Source: PSRI01 sp041484195 (GTDB taxonomy: Bacteria; Bacteroidota; Bacteroidia; Chitinophagales; Chitinophagaceae). Taken from it: 64,000 nucleotides of DNA. The notes beneath the pieces were generated by a model. That model was not told where the DNA came from, searched no databases, and was given only the letters and a program-made list of their open reading frames with translations. Position numbers and translations under genes: made by a program. Position 1 is the first letter of the stretch. Each line of letters begins with the position of its first letter. The stretch covers positions 248,001 to 312,000 of the forward strand of contig JBGPHC010000001.1 of NCBI GenBank assembly GCA_041484195.1, read 5' to 3'. Of the stretch, positions 1-9,409 are shown one piece after another.

Positions 1-453
1 TAATCTTCCGTCATCACCCAGCTTCTTCAATTTGGCCGCCTGTTCATCATATACCCATACATTGTTATCATAAGAAAGCGCCACGGCCCTGGCCTGCAAA
101 ATACCCAAGGCGCGCAGGTCAATGACGTTGATGGTATTTAGGAACCTGTCGAGCATTACGATGGTAGAAAAATCCTTATAGTACAAGATCAGCTTCATTG
201 GATTGGTAACATCCATTGAATAAAGCGTTCCAAAACGGCGCACCTCATTGAATACTGCCACCGAATCTCCTTTTGCGCTGAGCTTTTTAAGTTGATCTGT
301 GGGCGTGATGATATAGAGGTTTCCCAGGTTATCCACGGCGAAATCATTCACAGCGGCTTCATAGATCTGCTTCAGCCTGAAAGCAGAATCTGTCTGCGCC
401 TGCACGCAAATCAGCACCAGCATGAATAATATGAGCCAGATCAGGTTCTTCAC
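1..453 (-). CDS. Secreted propeller-like protein of unknown function, C-terminus cut by window edge
   Basis: An open frame of 151 codons runs off the left edge. It starts at a GTG whose bases overlap the TGA of the upstream lpxH-like gene (GTGA, 450-453), so the two are probably translationally coupled. The first ~20 residues form a signal peptide (hydrophobic run ending in VQAQ). The rest has strand-rich segments such as DFAVDNLGNLYIIT and a later repeat-like NVWVYDE, which resemble blades of a beta-propeller. I do not recognise a specific family and the C-terminal part is not visible. It is the last visible gene of the rsfS-ftsH-LUD-lpxH operon. An extracytoplasmic, non-enzymatic role is only a guess. 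Confidence 0.7.
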   Translation of the reverse strand, partial: MKNLIWLILFMLVLICVQAQTDSAFRLKQIYEAAVNDFAVDNLGNLYIITPTDQLKKLSAKGDSVAVFNEVRRFGTLYSMDVTNPMKLILYYKDFSTIVMLDRFLNTINVIDLRALGILQARAVALSYDNNVWVYDEQAAKLKKLGDDGRL

Positions 454-1208
454 TTTTCGTAATATTTCAATTCAAGGTTAACACCATCAAATACCGCATA
501 GCTGTTATAACGTATCCAGTCACCCAGATTGATATATCTGCTCTCATTATTCAGCTTAAAATCTATGGGCAGGTGGCGATGACCGAAAATGAAATAGTCA
601 AAATATTTTTTTTGAAGCAGTTCCCTACAATAAACGATCAGCCATTCCTGATCTTCCCCCAGGAAATGGGAATCATCTTTGCCCGTGGCCGCCCTACTGG
701 AGCGGCTGAAATAATGAGCGAGCCCCATTCCCACGAATGGGGGCAGGGTTCCAAATAGCCATCTGCAAATTTTGTTACGGAATATTTTTTTCAAGAATTT
801 ATAGCCCCGGTCGCCGGGGCCCAACCCATCCCCATGGCCGATCAGGAATTTTTTTCCATTGAATTCGAATTCCTGCGGTTCGTGATATACCGGGATATTC
901 AATTCTGATTCAAAATACCCGTTCATCCACATATCGTGATTGCCGACAAAAAAATAAACGGGCACTCCTCCATCCACTATCTCTGCCATTTTCCCCAGGA
1001 TGCGTACGAATCCCTTTGGCACCACTTTTTTATATTCATACCAGAAATCGAAGAGATCGCCTACGATGAAAATCGCGGCTGCGTCATACCTGATTTCGCT
1101 CAGAAACTTCACCAGTAATTTTTCTCTTTGGAGACTGGTCAGTCTATCAGGCACGCCTAAATGAAAATCAGAAAGGAAATAAACACGCTTATCTGGAGGA
1201 ATTTGCAT
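450..1208 (-). CDS. lpxH: UDP-2,3-diacylglucosamine diphosphatase-like metallophosphoesterase
   Basis: A 252-residue calcineurin-type phosphoesterase. All metal motifs are present in order: SDFHLG (D14, H16), GDLFDFW (D51), GNHD (N90, H91, D92), GHGDG (H125) and GHRH (H210, H212). LpxH removes UMP from UDP-2,3-diacylglucosamine in the lipid A pathway at the cytoplasmic face of the inner membrane. Length and motif spacing fit LpxH of Bacteroidota. It lies 29 bp after the LUD-domain gene and overlaps the next gene by GTGA. The ATG start gives a protein beginning directly at the first beta strand. The related LpxG/LpxI types are unlikely, but a different substrate within the family cannot be excluded. 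Confidence 0.85.
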   Translation of the reverse strand: MQIPPDKRVYFLSDFHLGVPDRLTSLQREKLLVKFLSEIRYDAAAIFIVGDLFDFWYEYKKVVPKGFVRILGKMAEIVDGGVPVYFFVGNHDMWMNGYFESELNIPVYHEPQEFEFNGKKFLIGHGDGLGPGDRGYKFLKKIFRNKICRWLFGTLPPFVGMGLAHYFSRSSRAATGKDDSHFLGEDQEWLIVYCRELLQKKYFDYFIFGHRHLPIDFKLNNESRYINLGDWIRYNSYAVFDGVNLELKYYEK

Positions 1209-1237
1209 CGGGTAAAAATAGCAATTTAATTTTTGCG

Positions 1238-1882
1238 TCAGGGAGTTGGCTGGTCGAGGAGAAAGAGAAAGACTTCTTTGGGCCCGTGTACGCCAACGAC
1301 CAGGGTCTTTTCAATATCTGCGGTGCGGCTTGGGCCCGACGCAAAAGTGATGAAGGAGGGCATCTTCCCTTTATATTTATCCCTTAATTTCTGCAAGCCT
1401 TCTCTAACGTCATACACCAACTGATTCATACCCGCGATACATATATGAACGGGCGCATAAACACTGGTTGTACGCCCGCTTTGCGCAGCGCTGCTCATTA
1501 CAATAGTACCGGTTCTGGCGATCAGCAATTCGCAACCCGTGACAGCGGCATGGGAGGATTCGAGGGGCCTTTCTGAGAATTGCGTATAGCCGTGTTCGGT
1601 AAACTTAGCCTTAATGTCCTCTTCCACGCAATAGATCTCTGTCCACTTCATTTGCCGCACCAGGGTAGAGAGTTGTTCCACCAGTTCCTTGTAACCGGCA
1701 CAATACACGAATTTCCCCTGCAATTTGCTGAATTCCTCCGCGAAAATCAGTTCGAGTTCTTCTGTAGCTGGTTGGAATACTGAATTATTCCCTTCGCTCT
1801 GGGGAAAAGGCAAAGGCACTGGTGTGCTCAGTGCCTTGCGTATTTTTTTTAGAATATTTTCCTTTGCAGGGGATATTTTCAT
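1238..1882 (-). CDS. LUD domain protein, LutC/YkgG-like
   Basis: A 214-residue protein with a C-terminal LUD domain. The diagnostic stretch is ARTGTIVMSS followed by GRTTSVYAP and VHICIA (about residues 122-150). LutC is a subunit of the LutABC lactate oxidation complex, but stand-alone LUD proteins also occur in Bacteroidota after ftsH with no proven role. Here it sits 12 bp after ftsH and 29 bp before the lpxH-like gene, so it is cotranscribed with envelope genes and not with lutA/lutB. A LutB homologue lies about 18 kb away (19853-21229) and no LutA is seen in this window. Assignment to the family is firm; a role in lactate use is inference. Confidence 0.8.
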   Translation of the reverse strand: MKISPAKENILKKIRKALSTPVPLPFPQSEGNNSVFQPATEELELIFAEEFSKLQGKFVYCAGYKELVEQLSTLVRQMKWTEIYCVEEDIKAKFTEHGYTQFSERPLESSHAAVTGCELLIARTGTIVMSSAAQSGRTTSVYAPVHICIAGMNQLVYDVREGLQKLRDKYKGKMPSFITFASGPSRTADIEKTLVVGVHGPKEVFLFLLDQPTP

Positions 1883-1894
1883 TCTGTATGAGGA

Positions 1895-3985
1895 TTACAA
1901 TTTAGGAACGCTTTCTGCGGGTGGCACTTCGGCGCTGATACCCTCACCATCTTCGGTTCCATTGGTGGCGGCATGATGGCTGTCCAGGTGATCGTGTACC
2001 ACATCGGCGGGTTTCTTTTCTTCATAGGGCCGTTTGCCGATCAACTGCTCCAGGTCGCTTTGAAACAATACTTCCCGGACGAGCAATTGTTTGGCAATTA
2101 TCTCCACCTGTTGTTTTTTCTCGATGAGGAGTTTCTTGGTGATTACATAAGCTCTTTCAATCAGCTTTCGCACTTCTTCATCTATCAATTTCCCGGTTTC
2201 TTCACTGAATGGTTTAGTGAAATAATTTTCCTGTTGCGGATCATAGTAACTGATATTACCGATCTTATCATTCATTCCATATACGGTAACCATTGAATAG
2301 GCGATCTTGGTGATCTGTTGCAGATCATTGCTCGCGCCTGTGGAAATTTTCCCGAAGAAGATCTCTTCAGAAGCCCTTCCGCCGAGGGTCATGCAGATCT
2401 GATCCATCAACTGATCCGTATTATAAAGGTATTGTTCCTTGGGGGTATATTGCGCGTAACCGAGCCCCGCTGATCCCCTGGGTACGATGGTCACTTTCAA
2501 AAGAGGGTAGGCGTGCTCCAGGTACCAGCCGCAAACCGCGTGGCCTGCTTCATGGTAGGCAATGATCTCCTTTTCATCGGGTGATATGATCTTGTTTTTC
2601 TTCTCGAGGCCTCCGATTACCCTGTCAATCGCATCCTGGAAATCATCCATCTCCACTTCACTCTTTCCCTTACGGGCAGCTATCAACGCGGCTTCATTAC
2701 AAACGTTGGCAATATCGGCGCCCGCGAATCCGGGTGTTTGTTCGGCCAGTTTATGAACATCCAGCTTTGCTGATTTTTTAATGGGTTTTAGGTGCACAAA
2801 GAAAATTTCTTCCCTGCCTCTTACATCGGGTTTGTCAATGGTGATCTGCCTGTCGAACCTTCCGGGCCTCAACAGGGCGCTGTCCAATACATCGGGCCGG
2901 TTGGTCGCAGCCAGGATGATGATTCCGCTGTCTGTTCCGAATCCATCCATTTCCACCAGCAATTGGTTCAATGTATTTTCTCTTTCATCATTGCTCATCA
3001 TCATATTCTTTCCTCTCGCGCGGCCAATGGCATCAATCTCATCTATAAAAATAATACAAGGGGCTTTTTCCCGGGCCTGTTTGAACAGGTCTCTCACGCG
3101 GCTTGCTCCCACACCCACGAAGAGCTCCACAAAGTCGGAACCGCTCATACTGAAGAAAGGCACCTGCGCTTCACCCGCCATCGCTTTCGCGAGCAGCGTT
3201 TTACCGGTACCAGGAGGGCCAACCAGCAGGGCTCCCTTCGGAATCTTTCCTCCAAGGGCCGTATATTTCTTAGGGTTTTTCAGGAAGTCCACGATTTCCA
3301 TGACCTCCTGTTTGGCTTCTTCCAAACCTGCCACATCAGCAAAAGTGATATTCACCTTTGTTCCTTTTTCAAATAAAGTGGCTTTGGATTTGCCGATATT
3401 GAAAATTCCACCGGGACCGCCACCACCACCGGGACCGCCCACTTTGCGCATCATGAGAACAAAGAGCAGGGCCAGCATCAGGAATGGGAAAACAATATTG
3501 AGAATTGGTCCGAACCATTCCGGATCGCTCACTATTTTCACGGGAACTTCCTGTACACCGGGGGTGGATTTGTAAAAATCCGCCAGCGTCTTTTCGGTAT
3601 AGGTCTTCGCATCTGGTACGTCAAACTGGAACTGGGGCGCGTCCTGCTTTGCAGCCATGGCGTATTTATCTCCCAAAAGTTCCCTGTACATGCTCTTGTT
3701 TAGGCTGTCTTTCTTTATATAGACCCTCACCAGGTCTTTATTACGAACGAGCTCCAGCTTTTCCACGTCGTTATTCGCTAGCATTTTTTGCCGGAAAACC
3801 AAGTCGTTTGTAACGGTAGCGGGAGTATTGACTCCTTTAAAAAGCTGGTATCCCACCAGGACAACAGCTACAATACCATATATCCAGTATATGCTGAATC
3901 TCGGCCCACGCTTGGGTGACTTATCGTCTCCTCCATCATTTCTCTTAAATCCTGGCATTCTGCCCTGATCATTTTCCTGTGCCAT
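1895..3985 (-). CDS. ftsH: ATP-dependent zinc metalloprotease FtsH
   Basis: A 696-residue membrane AAA+ protease that degrades misfolded and regulatory membrane proteins. Two transmembrane segments are visible (about 33-49 and 158-179), flanking a periplasmic domain. Then come a glycine-rich linker (183-193), Walker A GPPGTGKT (256-263), Walker B IIFIDE (311-316), the second region of homology around 360-380 and the zinc site HEAGH (478-482). The C-terminal ~40 residues are an acidic, low-complexity tail. It follows rsfS by about 119 bp and is followed after 12 bp by the LUD gene, an arrangement I recall as common in Bacteroidota. Confidence 0.97.
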   Translation of the reverse strand: MAQENDQGRMPGFKRNDGGDDKSPKRGPRFSIYWIYGIVAVVLVGYQLFKGVNTPATVTNDLVFRQKMLANNDVEKLELVRNKDLVRVYIKKDSLNKSMYRELLGDKYAMAAKQDAPQFQFDVPDAKTYTEKTLADFYKSTPGVQEVPVKIVSDPEWFGPILNIVFPFLMLALLFVLMMRKVGGPGGGGGPGGIFNIGKSKATLFEKGTKVNITFADVAGLEEAKQEVMEIVDFLKNPKKYTALGGKIPKGALLVGPPGTGKTLLAKAMAGEAQVPFFSMSGSDFVELFVGVGASRVRDLFKQAREKAPCIIFIDEIDAIGRARGKNMMMSNDERENTLNQLLVEMDGFGTDSGIIILAATNRPDVLDSALLRPGRFDRQITIDKPDVRGREEIFFVHLKPIKKSAKLDVHKLAEQTPGFAGADIANVCNEAALIAARKGKSEVEMDDFQDAIDRVIGGLEKKNKIISPDEKEIIAYHEAGHAVCGWYLEHAYPLLKVTIVPRGSAGLGYAQYTPKEQYLYNTDQLMDQICMTLGGRASEEIFFGKISTGASNDLQQITKIAYSMVTVYGMNDKIGNISYYDPQQENYFTKPFSEETGKLIDEEVRKLIERAYVITKKLLIEKKQQVEIIAKQLLVREVLFQSDLEQLIGKRPYEEKKPADVVHDHLDSHHAATNGTEDGEGISAEVPPAESVPKL

Positions 3986-4104
3986 AATACTTACTTCACT
4001 TAGTAATTAATATTAATAAAGATATAGCTCAATTTGTTGTGTTAAAAATTCAAGTCTGGGCTGATTGGAATTAAATACCAAATGCCAAGCTCCGCTCTCT
4101 GCAT

Positions 4105-4506
4105 TCAATCCTCGTGCCCGACTAGGTCCCCATCGCTCCACATTTCTTCCAACCTGTAAAAACGCCTTATATCAGGCAGAAAAATGTGCACTACCACATT
4201 CACGTAGTCAATCACTACCCACTGCAGTGCCTGGTAACCCTCATGTCTGTAAGGCAATTCGTCACAATTCTTCCTTACCTCCTCCTCCACAGCATTTGCG
4301 ATCGCCTTTACCTGCACGTGAGATGTGGCCTCGCAAATGATAAAAAAATCCGCGACTGCCTCATGAACCTTGCGCAGGTCCAGTGAAACAATGTTTTCGC
4401 CCTTCTTTTCCTGGATAGCGTTGATAATGGTTTTAAAAAACTTACTATTCCTCGTCAATTTGGCTACCTGTTTGGGACGGGTAGCTAAAGCCTGTAATGC
4501 TGCCAA
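4105..4506 (-). CDS. rsfS: Ribosome silencing factor RsfS
   Basis: A 133-residue RsfS/YbeB/Iojap protein. It binds uL14 on the large ribosomal subunit and blocks subunit joining under starvation. Family motifs include GENIVSLDLRKV, ADFFIICEATS and ALQWVVIDYVNVVVHIF. The start must be TTG at 4506: an in-frame TGA lies three codons upstream, with no ATG or GTG between, and the conserved domain begins soon after. It has a short family-typical N-terminal extension (about 20 residues). It is the first gene of the minus-strand operon with ftsH. A -7-like box on the minus strand (complement of CAAATTTA, 4623-4630) may drive it; its -33 box is not recognisable. Confidence 0.93.
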   Translation of the reverse strand: MAALQALATRPKQVAKLTRNSKFFKTIINAIQEKKGENIVSLDLRKVHEAVADFFIICEATSHVQVKAIANAVEEEVRKNCDELPYRHEGYQALQWVVIDYVNVVVHIFLPDIRRFYRLEEMWSDGDLVGHED

Positions 4507-4852
4507 TACAATTCAATTTTAAGTTTGCCAGTTGTTACTGGATAGTTTGATGGTCTATATTTTGGGGCCAGTTTAGATAATCCCGGCCTTGATGGTCCCG
4601 GGGTTTGCATTTTGCTCTGCCGCAAATTTAATGAGCAGTTTTGACGTATCGTTTATCCTGCCTGCTCAGTCTTCCCGGCGGCTGAACCAAAACGGGCATT
4701 TCCGGACTCATTTGGGTAATCTACTTCTTCAATCTTCATTTACCAGAATCCCCTCACTCCATACTCTTTACTGCCCTTCCATTTTGTCAGCCTCCGCAAT
4801 TGCACTTAATTCCTAACTTGCTCAAAAATAGGAATTAATTCCTTATCCACCG
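4507..4852. other. Divergent intergenic region between rsfS and birA
   Basis: About 346 bp separate the divergent rsfS and birA starts. On the minus strand TAAATTTG (4623-4630) matches the TAnnTTTG -7 box and could serve rsfS with a ~110-nt leader. No convincing box is seen for birA. I see no RNA gene or strong hairpin. Confidence 0.4.
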
Positions 4853-5599
4853 ATGCAATCATTCGGTCATTCACTGGTTATTCTGCCGTCTGTAAACAGC
4901 ACCAACAACTATGCCATGGCAAGGGTTCATGCGCGATTGACAACGCATGGCACCATCTACTTTGCATTGGATCAAACCGAGGGAAAAGGACAGAGAGGAA
5001 AACAATGGAAATCCGAACCAGGCCTGAATATCATGATGAGCCTTGTATTGGAGCCCCATGAACTGCGGTCCTCTCAATCCTTCCTCCTAAATGCGGCTGT
5101 TGCCTTAAGCTGCCGGGATTTTTTTGCCTCCTATGCTGGAGAATCAACCAGTATCAAATGGCCCAATGATATTTATTGGGATGACAGAAAGGCAGGAGGC
5201 ATCCTGATTGAGAACCTGTTTCATGGACAAAAATGGCTCTTTGCCGTTGTGGGTATTGGAATCAATATTAACCAGATCAATTTCCCCGATGCTGCTCCCA
5301 ATGCCATTTCACTGAAGCAAATCACGGGCGCAGACTATGACCTCAACGATCTGGTTCGGGAACTCGCTGCCTGTCTGGAGAAAAGATATTCCCAGCTAAT
5401 CATGCAAGCGGGCGAAGGCATACTTGAAGAATACAAATCCAGGTTATTCAGGCTGAACGAAGCGGTAAGACTGAAGAAGGATAATATAGTTTTTGAGGCT
5501 TTTATTAGGTCCGTCAGCAGCCAGGGTAAATTGATCGTTGAAAGAGGATTTGAACAGGAATTCGACTTTGGCGAAGTGGAATGGCTGGGCTATCGTTAA
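4853..5599 (+). CDS. birA: Biotin--[acetyl-CoA-carboxylase] ligase
   Basis: A 248-residue biotin protein ligase without the N-terminal DNA-binding domain of the E. coli enzyme, so it should ligate biotin to carboxylase carrier proteins but not act as a repressor. The catalytic domain shows STNNYAMA at the N-terminus, the biotin/ATP loop GKGQRGKQW (about residues 44-52), SIKWPNDIYW with KAGGILIEN after it, and VGIGININ. The C-terminal small domain follows from about 200. It is divergent from rsfS. Confidence 0.92.
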   Translation: MQSFGHSLVILPSVNSTNNYAMARVHARLTTHGTIYFALDQTEGKGQRGKQWKSEPGLNIMMSLVLEPHELRSSQSFLLNAAVALSCRDFFASYAGESTSIKWPNDIYWDDRKAGGILIENLFHGQKWLFAVVGIGININQINFPDAAPNAISLKQITGADYDLNDLVRELAACLEKRYSQLIMQAGEGILEEYKSRLFRLNEAVRLKKDNIVFEAFIRSVSSQGKLIVERGFEQEFDFGEVEWLGYR

Positions 5600-5972
5600 G
5601 TGCGACTGAGTTCAGTAATGGTTTATGTTCGCTGCGAATAATTGCACCAGCTCCATCTCGTCTTCTAAATCGCATTTTCTTCGGGCTCAATTTTTGTTGG
5701 TCGCTTGTTTGGGAATCATGAGAATTAAGAAGGCTTGCCCATCTTGGCGTATCATCATCTTCTAACAATACTCAGTGGATAGTTAGGCAGCAGTGAACCG
5801 AAAAATACATTTTCAAATTGGGTATTTTCTCAAGGCATGAATCTATTTCACATTGAAAGTCTCACCTGCGATCTCCATATTCGTCCCATCGCGCTGCCAA
5901 TATTAACCAGAACCGGAAGTTTTGTGCCAAATTAAATTCGGTGTACGCTCACATCTCCACTAAACCAGTCGC
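5600..5972. other. Convergent intergenic region between birA and the peroxiredoxin gene
   Basis: About 373 bp between two convergent genes. Short frames here have no recognisable protein character. No clear terminator hairpin with a T-run was found for either gene, and no repeat or RNA was recognised. Confidence 0.4.
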
Positions 5973-6452
5973 CTATTTTTTATCCTCCAATTCATTCCAG
6001 GCTTTCACAATTTCTTCGGCATGCTGCTTATTCCTGGGTTTCAGAAAAATTTTCCGGATAATTCCCTTTTCATCAATTAGGAAAGTACTGCGGTGGAGAC
6101 CCATATATTTTCGTCCGTACAATTGTTTTTCACCCCATACTCCATACTTGTCAATGATGGCGTGATCAGGGTCCGCTACCAGGGTGAAAGGAAGCTGATA
6201 TTTAGTCTCAAATTTCTTGTGTTTGGCGAGACTATCAGGACTCACACCCAGTACCAAGAATCCATTTTTCCTTAGGAGGGCATAATTGTCCCTCAGGTTG
6301 CATGCCTGGATCGTGCAGGTCGGCGTGTCGTCTTCCGGGTAAAAATAGAGTACGATTTTTTTCCCTTTATAATCGGCCAGGCTGATTTTTTTGCCATCCT
6401 GATCTACACCCTTGAATGATGGAGCCTTGTCTCCTTCCTTAACTGTGATCAT
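5973..6452 (-). CDS. bcp: Thioredoxin-dependent thiol peroxidase (Bcp/PrxQ)
   Basis: A 159-residue peroxiredoxin of the BCP/PrxQ class, which reduces hydroperoxides with electrons from thioredoxin in the cytoplasm. The motif YFYPEDDTPTCTIQAC carries the peroxidatic Cys46 and, five residues on, the resolving Cys51, the typical atypical-2-Cys arrangement of this class. There is no signal peptide. The gene is 69 bp downstream of the M23 peptidase gene on the same strand and may share its transcript. Confidence 0.93.
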   Translation of the reverse strand: MITVKEGDKAPSFKGVDQDGKKISLADYKGKKIVLYFYPEDDTPTCTIQACNLRDNYALLRKNGFLVLGVSPDSLAKHKKFETKYQLPFTLVADPDHAIIDKYGVWGEKQLYGRKYMGLHRSTFLIDEKGIIRKIFLKPRNKQHAEEIVKAWNELEDKK

Positions 6453-6521
6453 AATATTCCGGAGTTTAAATATTCCTCATAGGAAATGAAGGATGATCTT
6501 GTGGACTGTCATGGTCCTTAT

Positions 6522-8228
6522 TTACCTGAGGAATCTGAATGTTTCTGACTGGGTATTGCCGGCTTCATCTTCCACCCTGATTCTTAATTCATGTGCGCCG
6601 GGTCCGCAATTTTCGTCAAAGGTATAAATGAAATTGCCGCCTTTATCATTGGTAAATCGAAGCCATTTACCATCCAGTTCGGCCCTGAAATTCTTGTAAG
6701 CCCGTAAATTGTCTTTTACTGCGATGCTGATCCTGGCTGCCTTGCTGAGATCGGCTCCATGGCTCCAGCCAAGCAGGCTGATTTCGGGTGGGATGCTGTC
6801 TACCACCAATTGAAAATTCCCGAACTCCCTGAATGCTGCCGAAGCCCATCCTTTTTGCCAACGAACCTTCAGAACCTCATTTTTTGATTCGGCAAATTGC
6901 TCCATCACTACCCGGTCCATAAGCTCCGGGTTCAGATCCCGATTGGGTTTGATGCGCACTACCAGCGAATCCTGCAATGGAATATAGGCTTCTCCAATGG
7001 AATGAACGGCTGAAACCACCTCCTCATCCTTAGAAAATGTTTTCCGGTAATTGATACGGACGGAATCATAAAGTCCTTTCTCACTCACATAGAATTCACA
7101 ATCGGGGGCGGCTTCTACCACATCCAACATTCCGGGGAAAAACATCTTGCCCGGATATTCAGGGAATATGGAAGCCGGCGGCTTGTATTGAAGCCTGCAA
7201 TTGAGTTCGGCACTATTGCCATTGGCATCCTTCACCATGACTTTAATATTGTGCAGTCTTCCGTCGGCGAGGTTTATCACGCCATCACCTTTCCCGCGCT
7301 GGTAAATACTGTTTTGATATCCCGGCAATTCAGTAAGGTGTTGTAGCCATGCGCCGCCATTTGACCTTGTCTTATAATCAATATGAGCATTCAGGTTCCT
7401 GGTATTGTCATAGCCGATACGGTCCATGGTGAATCGGATCTGTTCGGCCCCGTTATCATACAAAATAGCCTGGTAAATTCCATTGAGATTTGAAGAACCG
7501 GTTTGCCGGTCATAGCTGGTAATGGCCAGGCTGACTTTATCTGTATGACTGATGATCAATAAAGGAGCGCTCATATAGATCCTTCCTGTTTTCCTGACGG
7601 GAATTATTTGGGGGGATTGTTCGTAGATGCTTCTGTTGCGATCGTATAGGGCAAGCCTCAATATTTCAGGCGGCAACTGATCTGGCACAGGCAGGCCAAA
7701 AAGTAGCGGGTTGAGATTGATATCGGTGGCCGTTTCACGAATTTCAAAATGAAGGTGTGGCGCCTGCGATCCTCCGGTAGTACCGCTATATGCTATGAAA
7801 TCGCCTCTTTTTACCGGAAAGAGTCCGGCTGGTATTTCCAGGGATACGGCCCAGGACTCAAGCCTGTATTGCTCTTGCTTCACATACCGTTCAAGGGTGG
7901 TGCTAAAATTGTTGAGATGTCCATACACCGTAGTGTATCCATTGGGATGATTAATATAAATCGCCCTTCCAAATCCGAAAGGTTCAATTTTAACGCGGGC
8001 AATATATCCATCGGCAGCAGCGAATACAGAATAGTTTTGAACCTTATTGGTCTTAATGTCCAGACCCATGTGGTAGTGATTGGGGCGCAATTCGCCAAAA
8101 TTTCCGGCGAGACTGATGGGGATATTCAGTGGATCGCGGAAATATCCACGGGGATAGGGGGTCGAAATGCTGGTTTGAGCAAAGATTGTGTTAGCGAAAA
8201 GTAAAAGCAGTGAGAGAAAATATTTCAT
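6522..8228 (-). CDS. Secreted M23-family (LytM) metallopeptidase-domain protein
   Basis: A 568-residue exported protein with a signal peptide (MKYFLSLLLLFANTIFAQT). The N-terminal half holds a LytM/M23 domain: HYHMGLDIKT (H53, D57), GHLNNF (H104) and APHLHFEIR (H158, H160), so all zinc and catalytic positions are kept. M23 enzymes cut peptide bonds in peptidoglycan; some act on other matrix proteins or only regulate other hydrolases. The remaining ~380 residues are strand-rich, Ig-like or Big-like repeats (for example KVMVKDANGNSAEL and a C-terminal IRVEDEAGNTQSETF), probably for binding or spacing. It ends with no T9SS C-terminal signal that I recognise. Confidence 0.88.
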   Translation of the reverse strand: MKYFLSLLLLFANTIFAQTSISTPYPRGYFRDPLNIPISLAGNFGELRPNHYHMGLDIKTNKVQNYSVFAAADGYIARVKIEPFGFGRAIYINHPNGYTTVYGHLNNFSTTLERYVKQEQYRLESWAVSLEIPAGLFPVKRGDFIAYSGTTGGSQAPHLHFEIRETATDINLNPLLFGLPVPDQLPPEILRLALYDRNRSIYEQSPQIIPVRKTGRIYMSAPLLIISHTDKVSLAITSYDRQTGSSNLNGIYQAILYDNGAEQIRFTMDRIGYDNTRNLNAHIDYKTRSNGGAWLQHLTELPGYQNSIYQRGKGDGVINLADGRLHNIKVMVKDANGNSAELNCRLQYKPPASIFPEYPGKMFFPGMLDVVEAAPDCEFYVSEKGLYDSVRINYRKTFSKDEEVVSAVHSIGEAYIPLQDSLVVRIKPNRDLNPELMDRVVMEQFAESKNEVLKVRWQKGWASAAFREFGNFQLVVDSIPPEISLLGWSHGADLSKAARISIAVKDNLRAYKNFRAELDGKWLRFTNDKGGNFIYTFDENCGPGAHELRIRVEDEAGNTQSETFRFLR

Positions 8229-8256
8229 CAGGGAACTAATTCAGTAATTTTAGGAA

Positions 8257-8283
8257 CAAAACTAACCCTGAACTGTTGAACAA
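8257..8283 (-). promoter_or_regulatory. Candidate promoter of the M23 peptidase gene
   Basis: On the minus strand TAGTTTTG (8264-8257) matches the Bacteroidota -7 box TAnnTTTG. A TTG (8283-8281) lies 16 bp upstream as a possible -33 box. Transcription would start about 20 bp before the ATG at 8228. Confidence 0.4.
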
Positions 8284-8298
8284 TAAAAACATTTTACC

Positions 8299-8601
8299 AT
8301 GATCAGTTCCAAACATCTTGCTACATTCATTTTAGGCGCTGCCGCAGGCGTTGGTTTGACCAAGTACCTCAATATGACCGATGAGGAAAAGGAAAAAATG
8401 ATGAGTTCCCTGAAAGACAAGGCCAATAATTTCAGGGATGAAGCCGAAGGAGCATTTGACAAGGCCAAAGACTATTTTGAGGAACTCCGCCAAAAGGGAT
8501 CCGATGCCCTTAAAGAACATTCTTCCGATATTGAAAAAACAATGGGTGACCTGTTTGGTAAGAAGACAGCAGAAAAGCAGTCTGGCACCACTACGGCTTA
8601 G
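8299..8601 (+). CDS. YtxH-like small membrane-associated helical protein
   Basis: A 100-residue protein with a short N-terminal glycine/alanine-rich hydrophobic segment (FILGAAAGVGLTKYL, about 10-24) and then a charged, amphipathic helix rich in Lys, Glu and Asp (DKANNFRDEAEGAFDKAKDY). This layout matches YtxH/gas-vesicle-like stress proteins, whose function is poorly known. It is monocistronic and divergent from the M23 gene. A stem ACCGG/CCGGT (8617-8630) follows the stop but lacks a T-run, so it is not a clear terminator. Confidence 0.75.
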   Translation: MISSKHLATFILGAAAGVGLTKYLNMTDEEKEKMMSSLKDKANNFRDEAEGAFDKAKDYFEELRQKGSDALKEHSSDIEKTMGDLFGKKTAEKQSGTTTA

Positions 8602-9409
8602 AAGCTATGGCCAGGCACCGGTTTTCCGGTTATGCATGCGTAGAGGAATATCAGGTTCCTGCCGGCAGAGGTGATTCTATATCCTGGCCTCGTGTTTCTA
8701 ATTCTTCGGGATCTTATTCAGGTATATACTTCCATTGATCCATTTACCCTGCCTTTCGGAAAACGAGGATGACCTCGGCGAATGGAGACCGACTCAGATC
8801 CCTTGAACGGCTCCGAATCTGATTGGGGAATTCAATTCGGGGAATGCCAAGCCATCCATCCTTTCAACCAAATCCCTGCAACGGCAAACCCGGGAATTAT
8901 TTTTTTCAGCCCGGATTTTCGGAAAGGCCCTCTGGTAGCTGTTTTCATAGCTATCCTGAGGTGGTGGCATTGCTTCGGAAAATCAAATCAACTTCAGTTT
9001 ATAAAAAATTGATTCGAATTTTCATTGATCTGAAAATTCTGGCACTCTCTTTGAATTATAAAAAACACTTCTGTGCTTCTAGAAAATTGAGACTGCTATT
9101 TTTATTTCCAAAACGTCCTATGCTAAGTGTGAGTAATTTTGGGAATTGATGATCTCACCTTTTTGATTGTTGCCATAAATAAAACTGGCGTTTCCTGACA
9201 GTCCTATATCTATTGGGGAGCAGGAATGATTTGAAGCCGGCAATGAATACTGGGCCTGGGTGAGAATGATATTGATATTTGATAAAGAGAACTGAAACTT
9301 TTGGGGGTAATACCCACATTGTGGTATGTTTTTTTCCGAACTAATGAACAGCATTTTGCGTATATATATTGTCTATATGTTGATGGTTGTATCTATAAAA
9401 TGAAATGTT
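8602..9409. other. Long gene-poor region
   Basis: About 808 bp with no convincing gene. A minus-strand frame at 9118-9354 (78 codons) and plus-strand frames at 8782-9149 lack family features. Two overlapping perfect short palindromes, GGGTAATACCC (9305-9315) and CCACATTGTGG (9314-9324), are followed by a T7 tract (about 9329-9335). They may be an operator or weak terminator. The rest shows nothing I can name. Confidence 0.4.

Noticed and set aside
2781..3575. 264-codon plus-strand frame opposite ftsH
   Set aside because: It mirrors the strongly conserved ftsH coding sequence; its Ser/Pro/Leu-rich translation has no family features.
9118..9354. 78-codon minus-strand frame in the gene-poor region
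   Set aside because: No signal peptide, domain or upstream promoter; composition is like the surrounding noncoding DNA.
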